From contig NZ_JASISU010000003.1 of NCBI RefSeq assembly GCF_030063285.1, positions 124,001 through 188,000 of the forward strand: 64,000 nt of DNA, read 5' to 3'. Positions within the stretch are counted from its first letter, which is position 1, and each line of letters begins with the position of its first letter. Shown one piece after another: positions 58,619 to 64,000 of this stretch. The DNA is from Pseudarthrobacter sp. PS3-L1 (lineage in GTDB: Bacteria; Actinomycetota; Actinomycetes; Actinomycetales; Micrococcaceae). The translations under genes were made by a program, and so were the position numbers. The notes under the pieces were generated by a model. That model saw only the letters and a program-made list of their open reading frames with translations. It did no database searches and was not told the origin of the DNA.

Positions 58619-60817
58619 TCAGGCCAGCACCGCGTCCGGCGCACCGTCGTCGCCAGTCGCTTCTTCAGTACTCCAGAGCCGCACCGCGCCAGCCCAGTCT
58701 GCGGGGCTGTGCTGGGCAGCAAGCACTGCCCAGTCGCCTCCGCGCGGTGACCAGCGCTTCGTCGCTGGATCACGCTCTAGCGTGGGCCCCGGATCCAGGG
58801 ACACCCGAACGCGTGCCTGCTCACCGGGCCGCAGTTTTACCTTCTGGAAGCCCAGAAGCTGCGCGACGGGCCTGCGAAGCGATACATCCGCCGCATACAC
58901 CTGGATGATGGTAGAGCCTTCGCGGTCCCCGATGTTCGTCACCAGCACGTCCGCGATGCCGCCGGTGCTGTCAAAGCTATGGGCCAGCAGCCGGTGCTCA
59001 ATCTCCGTGTACCCCAGACCGAACCCGAAAGGGTACGCGGGGACATGCCCAGCCCCATCGAGCCTGCGTTGACCCCACGATTCGTCATAGACCACTGACT
59101 TCGATGCGCTATCGAAAGGCGGCAGATGCGCGGCATCCGTTGGCAGCACAAACGGCAGCCTCCCACCGGGCTCCGCAGCGCCGGTCAGCACGCTCGCCAG
59201 GGCATGGCCACCCTCCATTCCTGGATACCAGGCAAGCAACAGCGCCGCAACGCTTCCCCGCCATGCTTCCGTCAGGATCGCACTGCCACCCACCAGGACG
59301 ACGACGGTGCGCGCGTTTGCGCCAACAACCGCGTGAATCAGGCTCACGTCAGCGGGCCGCAACTCCAGCGATGAGCGGTCGCCGCCCCGGACAAACCGCG
59401 ACGCAACATGAGCCAGGGCCACCAGCGAGCGCCGCATGCGACCGGAGTCGAATGCCGGCCCCAGCACACCGACGTCAACACCACCTGTGACGACAGACTC
59501 GCCCTCATCATGCTGGTCAAGGCCGACGACAACAACCACGGTGTCCGCCGCAGCTGCCAGAGCCACAGCATCGGCTTCGTCCTCACCGGTCATGGTGGTG
59601 ATCCTAGTCCCGGGCAGCGCTTCCCGCAGTCCCTGCACAGGGGAAACAGTTGACGGCGGACGCACGCGTGAGGAGCCGTGGTCGCCCAGATTGGCCCGTT
59701 CCGCTAGCCGCCCGATCACGGCGAGATGACCAGGTGCAGGAGCCAACGGCAACAGCGGCACTGTTCCGACAACATCGTTCTTCAGCAACACCATCGACTC
59801 AGTGGCAGCCTGATACGCCAGCTCCCGATGCGCGCGGGAGGCAATACGCTCGGGCCCAGGTTCCGCCAGCTCACGGGTGGCGGCATGGAGCACGCTGGTA
59901 CGCAGGATGCGATGCGCCGACTGCAGCACGGTGTCGCGCGCAACATCACCTTTTCGCAGGGCCGCGGGCAGGTCTCGAGAGCGCAGCAGGCGTAGCGGCA
60001 TCTCCACATCCATCCCTGCCTCAAGGCTGGCGACGGAATCGTGGGTCCCAAAAACCCAATCGCTGGTCACAAATCCGGCGAAACCCCATTCGTGCCGCAG
60101 TACGCCGGTGAGTAGAGCTCCATTGAGGTCCATGTACTCGCCCCGAACCTTGTTGTAGGCGCTCATCACGGAATCGGCGCCGGCGTCCACAACGGCTTTG
60201 AAGTGCGGCAGGTACACCTCATGCAGGGCATGCTCGTCCACTGCGACGTCGACTTCGAATCGCTCGTTTTCCATGGAATTGAGCGCGAAATGCTTTACGC
60301 ACGCCATCACGTGCACACGCACCCCGCGAGTCAGCGCTGAGCCCATCTGGCCCGTCAACACGGGATCCTCCCCGTAGGATTCCTGGGCCCGGCCCCACCC
60401 TGGATGGCGAAGCAGGTTGACGCACACCGAGGCGGAGTAATTTGCGCCCCGCGCCCGTGTCTCCAGGCCTATTGCGCGCCCCACGCGCTCTTCCAGTGAG
60501 GGATCCCATGTGGCAGCGCGGGCAATTGTCACAGGAAAGGCAGTGGATCTGCCGATGACGACGCCGCGGGTTCCGTCGCTGAAACGGATGCCTGGGATGC
60601 CGAGGCGCGGAAGCGCCCCCGCCACAAATGGACGCCGGCCCAGGAGCACGGGAATGAACGGCAGCAGCCGCCGGGGCGAGTCACCGTCGAGCAGTCCGAG
60701 AAGCTCCCGATCGCTCATCCGGCCGATCAGCTGTCCTGCCGCGAGATCCGCAGCAACCTCACCGGCGCGGACAGCACGGACCGCTTCGGTAAACGCGCCG
60801 GAATCCGCCGTGGTCAT
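58619..60817 (-). CDS. GH3 beta-glucosidase-like glycoside hydrolase
   Basis: A 732-residue GH3 enzyme. The TIM barrel has FSDGTRGVVIGRSTAFPV, CVNLLRHPGWGRAQESYGEDP, CVKHFALNSMENER and the nucleophile Asp in GFAGFVTSDWVFG (near 253). A five-stranded domain follows, and a fibronectin III-like C-terminal domain (YTEIEHRLLAHSFDS..., VQVYAADVSLRRPVAQLLGFQKV). No signal peptide, so it is probably cytoplasmic and acts on imported oligosaccharides. GAGGAG precedes the ATG at 60817; the ATG at 60898 lacks one. Confidence 0.9.
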   Translation of the reverse strand: MTTADSGAFTEAVRAVRAGEVAADLAAGQLIGRMSDRELLGLLDGDSPRRLLPFIPVLLGRRPFVAGALPRLGIPGIRFSDGTRGVVIGRSTAFPVTIARAATWDPSLEERVGRAIGLETRARGANYSASVCVNLLRHPGWGRAQESYGEDPVLTGQMGSALTRGVRVHVMACVKHFALNSMENERFEVDVAVDEHALHEVYLPHFKAVVDAGADSVMSAYNKVRGEYMDLNGALLTGVLRHEWGFAGFVTSDWVFGTHDSVASLEAGMDVEMPLRLLRSRDLPAALRKGDVARDTVLQSAHRILRTSVLHAATRELAEPGPERIASRAHRELAYQAATESMVLLKNDVVGTVPLLPLAPAPGHLAVIGRLAERANLGDHGSSRVRPPSTVSPVQGLREALPGTRITTMTGEDEADAVALAAAADTVVVVVGLDQHDEGESVVTGGVDVGVLGPAFDSGRMRRSLVALAHVASRFVRGGDRSSLELRPADVSLIHAVVGANARTVVVLVGGSAILTEAWRGSVAALLLAWYPGMEGGHALASVLTGAAEPGGRLPFVLPTDAAHLPPFDSASKSVVYDESWGQRRLDGAGHVPAYPFGFGLGYTEIEHRLLAHSFDSTGGIADVLVTNIGDREGSTIIQVYAADVSLRRPVAQLLGFQKVKLRPGEQARVRVSLDPGPTLERDPATKRWSPRGGDWAVLAAQHSPADWAGAVRLWSTEEATGDDGAPDAVLA

Positions 60818-60968
60818 GGTTCTCCTCAGCGCGCGCCGGATCCTGGCGCCCCGCTGCCGCGGCGCATGCGCAGCCTGGTCCCCTGCAACCGTCTCCATGG
60901 ACTAAAGTCTGCACCCTGAACGCCCAATCAGGTGCCTGGCGGCATGCAACCGCCACTATCCGGTCCTG

Positions 60969-61886
60969 CTACAGGTGGTGCGGGCCCTCGGTGAGGGCTG
61001 CCGCAATCGTTTTCACCGCCGCTAGGACACTTTTCACATTGGCGCGCTCCCGGGTTTCCGGTCGGGTCAGGCAATCGATGTAACGGCCAAGCCCAGGGTG
61101 CGCCAATGGGCGGAGGATAAGGTCCGGGTGGTCCCGAAGATCGGTGGTGTACCGCGGCATGAGAGCTATGCAGCCGCTGGCGGCAATGACCGCCGCGGCC
61201 ACCCGAAATTCATTGATCCGATGCTCAATCCGCGCCTCATTTCCGCCGATACCGGCAATTGCCGTGATCGCATATGCCAGCGGGAACCCTTCCTGGACGG
61301 CAACCCACGATGCACCGCGGAGGTCGGCTGGCTCAACAGCGTCGAGTGCGGCCAGCCTGTGGTCGCGTCGGACGGCAATGTCCAGGGGTTCAAAAAGCAG
61401 TGGCTCTACATGCACGGCGGTGGGCCAGGGCGGGCTGCCAATCAACCTGTGGGCAAGGACAAGGTCATGGTCAGAGGTGAGCTGGGGAAAGCTCTCCTGG
61501 GCAACGTCAAAATCACTCAGTTGGAGGTGGGGCCGTCCCGGGCCATTCATTGCAGAGAGAAGTGGCCCAAAGACCGCCAGGCCAGCGCTGTGGAACGCCG
61601 CGACTGATACGGTGCCGGCAACATCACCCTGGTAGCGCGTCACTGCCCGCTCGGCCCGTTCAAGAGCCACTTCAACGTCAACGGCTGCAGCCGCCAACTC
61701 CCTGCCGGCGTCGGTAAGCGCTGTGCGACGCCCGTCCCGGAAGGTCAACGGGATCGCCGCGTGCCGCTGCAACGCACTGATCTGCTGGGAAATGGACGAC
61801 GACGAGACGTGCAGGGCCGCTGCTACTGCGGCGATGCTTCCCCGCTCGCCAAGTTCCCGCAACGCACGAAGCTGGCCGAGTTCCAT
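60969..61886 (-). CDS. LysR-family transcriptional regulator
   Basis: A 305-residue LTTR: winged HTH at about 1-60 (LRALRELGERGSIAAVAAALHVSSSSISQQISAL) and a substrate-binding domain. Divergent from an EamA transporter with 72 bp between start codons, it probably controls it. The ATG at 61886 follows TAGTTT at 6 nt, so it is probably leaderless. The effector is unknown. Confidence 0.9.
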   Translation of the reverse strand: MELGQLRALRELGERGSIAAVAAALHVSSSSISQQISALQRHAAIPLTFRDGRRTALTDAGRELAAAAVDVEVALERAERAVTRYQGDVAGTVSVAAFHSAGLAVFGPLLSAMNGPGRPHLQLSDFDVAQESFPQLTSDHDLVLAHRLIGSPPWPTAVHVEPLLFEPLDIAVRRDHRLAALDAVEPADLRGASWVAVQEGFPLAYAITAIAGIGGNEARIEHRINEFRVAAAVIAASGCIALMPRYTTDLRDHPDLILRPLAHPGLGRYIDCLTRPETRERANVKSVLAAVKTIAAALTEGPHHL

Positions 61887-61892
61887 AAGTTC

Positions 61893-61898
61893 AAACTA
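61893..61898 (-). promoter_or_regulatory. -10 box TAGTTT, leaderless start
   Basis: Minus-strand TAGTTT, 6 nt, then the ATG at 61886. Confidence 0.55.
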
Positions 61899-61958
61899 AA
61901 CCATTGACCCATAAATCAGCCACTTGTCTTACGGGATTGTGAACCGGAGGATGGACTG

Positions 61959-62888
61959 GTGATCGCCCTTATCTCCCGACTCCGTGTCGACCTGCTCCTG
62001 CTCCTTGTCGCCGCGTCATGGGGGTCCACGTACCTCGCTGCAAAAGAGCTGGTTTCACCACAGTCAGTGATGGCACTCCTGGCGCTCCGCATGCTCCTTT
62101 CGGCAGCCGTGATGATCCTCATCATGGCTGCACGCCGGAACAGTCCAACCTCGTCGGAAGTCCGGGTGGGAATCATCCTCGGGGTCCTGCTGGCGACCAT
62201 CTTTGTCTTCGAGACTTTCGGAATCGCGCATACTTCGGCAACCAATGCCGGACTCATCATCAGCCTAACCATGGTGTTCACGCCCATCCTTGATTCAGCA
62301 GTCTCCGGCCGCCGGCTTCCGGGCACATTCTTCCTTGCCGCCGGCACCGCAGTCATCGGTGTCGCACTTCTGGCAAGCAACGGCGCCTTCCACCCACCGA
62401 GCCTCGGCGACCTCCTGATCCTTGTTGCCGCCGTCGTCCGCGCCATTCACGTGACCTCGATGCACAGGCTCAGCCACGCCCGGCCGATGGATTCGTTCCA
62501 CCTCACCACTGTGCAGCTCACCACCTGCGCAGCAGTTTTCACCCTGGCATCCCTGGTGTACGGCGATCCGCTACCAACGTATATTTCGACCCTTGACCTG
62601 GGGCGCGGAGCCCTTCTTCTCTACCTTGTGCTGATCTGCACCGTCTTCGCTTTTTTCATCCAGACCTGGGCAGTGCGGCGCACCTCACCCTCCAGGGTCA
62701 GCCTGCTGCTCGGAACAGAGCCAATCTGGGCAGTGTTGGTCGGCATTTTCCTTGCCCGCGATTCCATCAGCCCCCTCGGCTACTGCGGTATTGCCCTGAT
62801 TCTTGCCGGAACTGCATGGGGTCGCTCCGTGGAACAAAACCACCGCATCGGAACAGCAACACAGGTGGAATTTGCCACCAGAAGATGA
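61959..62888 (+). CDS. EamA/DMT-family transporter
   Basis: A 309-residue membrane protein with about ten helices in two EamA repeats: LLLLLVAASWGSTYLAAKELV at the start, SPSRVSLLLGTEPIWAVLVGIFL in the second half. DMT proteins usually export amino acids or metabolites. GGAGG precedes the GTG at 61959 by 8 nt. It is divergent from a LysR gene, the common arrangement for regulated exporters. Confidence 0.9.
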   Translation: MIALISRLRVDLLLLLVAASWGSTYLAAKELVSPQSVMALLALRMLLSAAVMILIMAARRNSPTSSEVRVGIILGVLLATIFVFETFGIAHTSATNAGLIISLTMVFTPILDSAVSGRRLPGTFFLAAGTAVIGVALLASNGAFHPPSLGDLLILVAAVVRAIHVTSMHRLSHARPMDSFHLTTVQLTTCAAVFTLASLVYGDPLPTYISTLDLGRGALLLYLVLICTVFAFFIQTWAVRRTSPSRVSLLLGTEPIWAVLVGIFLARDSISPLGYCGIALILAGTAWGRSVEQNHRIGTATQVEFATRR

Positions 62889-63010
62889 ATTCGGCGATGG
62901 CCCGCGGCAGGACCCCAGCGCATCAGCGCCTGCAGATGCTCAGTGCAGAGTAGAGTTCCGCCAGGGGTATTTCCGTCCACTGCACAGACCTCACGAAAGC
63001 GCTGAAGACC

Positions 63011-63844
63011 ATGAGTAGCGAAGAACGCCGACGGCAGCTCGGAAGCAAAAGGGCCCCTGTAGAGGACGAGCTCGCCGAGTCTTTTGACCGCATCGTCGAG
63101 GAAGGCGCTGAACGACTGGCCAGATCATGGCCAACAGTCGCGATCACCGGATTCTTCGGCGGAGTGGAGGTTGGCCTGGGTGTGATGGCCTATCTGGCAG
63201 TCATGCACGAAACCCAGAACCACCTCCTCGCAGGCCTGGCGTTCGGCATCGGCTTCATCGCCCTGCTGCTGGCCAAGAGCGAACTCTTCACCGAGGGCTT
63301 CCTCGTCCCCATCACGGCGGTCGCGGCCAAGGAAGCCACCCTTGGCCAGCTCATGAAGCTGTGGAGCGGCACACTGGTGATGAACCTCGTGGGTGGTTGG
63401 CTGTTCATGTGGATTGTTGTTGCGGCGTTCCCGCAGTGGAAGCCAGAACTGGCGGACGCGGCCCAGCACTTTGTGGACGCTGGATTTACCTGGCAATCAG
63501 TTGCCCTGGCCGTCCTGGGTGGCAGCACCATCACCTTGATGACGCGCATGCAGCACGGCACGGACTCGGATCCGGCCAAGATTATTGCCGCCGTCGCCGG
63601 TGGATTCCTCCTCGCTGGCCTGCAGCTATTCCACTCGATCCTGGACTCTCTGCTGATCTTCGGCGCAATCCACGCGGGCGTTGCCGTCACGTACGCAGAC
63701 TGGATCGGCTGGTTTGCCTACACCTTGATCTTCAACATGCTCGGCGGACTGCTGCTGGTCACGGCGCTGCGACTGCTGCGTAACAACGCCCTGATTCAGG
63801 AGCGGCGCGACGCCGCGCCGGAGGATCCCAGCGCGGCCAGATGA
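63011..63844 (+). CDS. formate/nitrite transporter (FNT) family protein
   Basis: A 277-residue FNT-fold channel with six membrane helices after a soluble N-terminal 40 residues. GFFGGVEVGLGVMAYLAVMHE, LLAKSELFTEGFLVPITAVAAKEA (the conserved loop region) and GGSTITLMTRMQHGTDSDPAKIIA are visible. The branch with a charged N-terminus resembles YfdC, and its substrate (formate, nitrite or other monoacid) is not fixed. Its Shine-Dalgarno is weak. Confidence 0.85.
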   Translation: MSSEERRRQLGSKRAPVEDELAESFDRIVEEGAERLARSWPTVAITGFFGGVEVGLGVMAYLAVMHETQNHLLAGLAFGIGFIALLLAKSELFTEGFLVPITAVAAKEATLGQLMKLWSGTLVMNLVGGWLFMWIVVAAFPQWKPELADAAQHFVDAGFTWQSVALAVLGGSTITLMTRMQHGTDSDPAKIIAAVAGGFLLAGLQLFHSILDSLLIFGAIHAGVAVTYADWIGWFAYTLIFNMLGGLLLVTALRLLRNNALIQERRDAAPEDPSAAR

Positions 63845-63890
63845 CCTCGGTGGCGACAAGACCACTGTGGCCGCCGTTGACAGCCCTGAC

Positions 63891-63896
63891 TATCCT
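63891..63896 (+). promoter_or_regulatory. -10 box TATCCT, leaderless start
   Basis: TATCCT, 6 nt, then the ATG at 63903. Confidence 0.5.
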
Positions 63897-63902
63897 TGAA
63901 GT

Positions 63903-64000
63903 ATGCGAGAACTTCAGGCAAAGATCATTGAGGAAATGGGCACAGTGCCCCGGATCGATCCGGCTGGGGAGGTCCGCCAGCGGGTAACTTTTTTGAAGGA
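63903..64000 (+). CDS. nadE: NAD+ synthetase (ammonia-dependent), N-terminal fragment
   Basis: The window ends after 32 codons (MRELQAKIIEEMGTVPRIDP, then EEVRQRV-like). The start matches the N-terminal arm of ammonia-dependent NadE (as in E. coli LQQQIIKALGAKPQI, EEIRRSVDFLK). It makes NAD+ from deamido-NAD. It continues beyond the window. Confidence 0.8.
   Translation, partial: MRELQAKIIEEMGTVPRIDPAGEVRQRVTFLK

Noticed and set aside
63877..63896. Promoter with TTGACA (63877-63882) for nadE.
   Set aside because: Only 8 nt separate it from TATCCT, too short for a -35/-10 pair; only the -10 box is kept.

Overview
The window reads as a stretch of actinobacterial chromosome, most probably Arthrobacter or Pseudarthrobacter (Micrococcaceae). 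The reasons are the high GC content (low-to-mid 60s percent by eye), protein sequences that look Arthrobacter-like throughout, the order ffs (SRP RNA)-dnaX-recR, the small three-part purSQL FGAM synthetase, the DUF3151-fba pair, GAF/ANTAR and LytR_C proteins, and many genes whose start codon lies exactly 6 nt after a TANNNT box (leaderless transcripts). No phage, IS element, integrase or CRISPR array was seen. This is core plus ordinary accessory chromosome.

Layout. 1-2849: end of a sugar-oxidation operon (two Gfo/Idh/MocA dehydrogenases and a TIM-barrel isomerase). 2868-4896: GNAT, FrnE-type DsbA oxidoreductase and a TetR regulator with its own operator. 4873-5827: LytR_C membrane protein and a VapB-annotated small protein. 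6009-10134: HAD protein, Stealth-type sugar-phosphate transferase, metallophosphoesterase, glutathione peroxidase. 10270-13197: secreted M23 peptidase, MpaB-type oxygenase, ArfB. 13272-17668: terminator, tRNA-Ser(GGA), SRP RNA, dnaX, recR. 17670-19779: GNAT and aspartate kinase. 19875-22675: OhrR-like regulator with a divergent small gene, then a coupled operon holding two subtilisin-inhibitor (SSI)-fold proteins. 22833-26024: a large secreted subtilase facing that operon. 26406-30169: a micro-protein and purSQL. 30700-32216: DUF1990, MmcQ/YjbR and CoA-binding proteins.

32386-40483 is the most coherent system. An S-box-like SAM riboswitch precedes an SsuBAC-type ABC importer, an acetyl-CoA synthetase, an SfnG-type dimethylsulfone/sulfone monooxygenase, a MetY-type O-acetylhomoserine sulfhydrylase and a CoA-binding protein. 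Most junctions from the substrate-binding gene onward overlap or are very short. I read it as organosulfur scavenging feeding homocysteine synthesis, with the synthetase possibly recycling the acetate that MetY releases.

40635-49616: YrhK-like protein, purA, uracil-DNA-glycosylase-like protein, an intergenic 31-bp tandem repeat, DUF3151-fba, TrmH methyltransferase, HAD-IIA phosphatase, Tat-exported alpha/beta hydrolase, GAF/ANTAR regulator and pyrE. 49691-57007: a hexuronate operon (ManD, UxuB, UxaC, Gfo/Idh/MocA, isomerase) divergent from a LacI regulator across a near-perfect LacI operator. 57062-64000: a GT28/MGDG-synthase-like glycosyltransferase, GH3 glycosidase, LysR divergent from an EamA transporter, a formate/nitrite-family channel, and the start of nadE.
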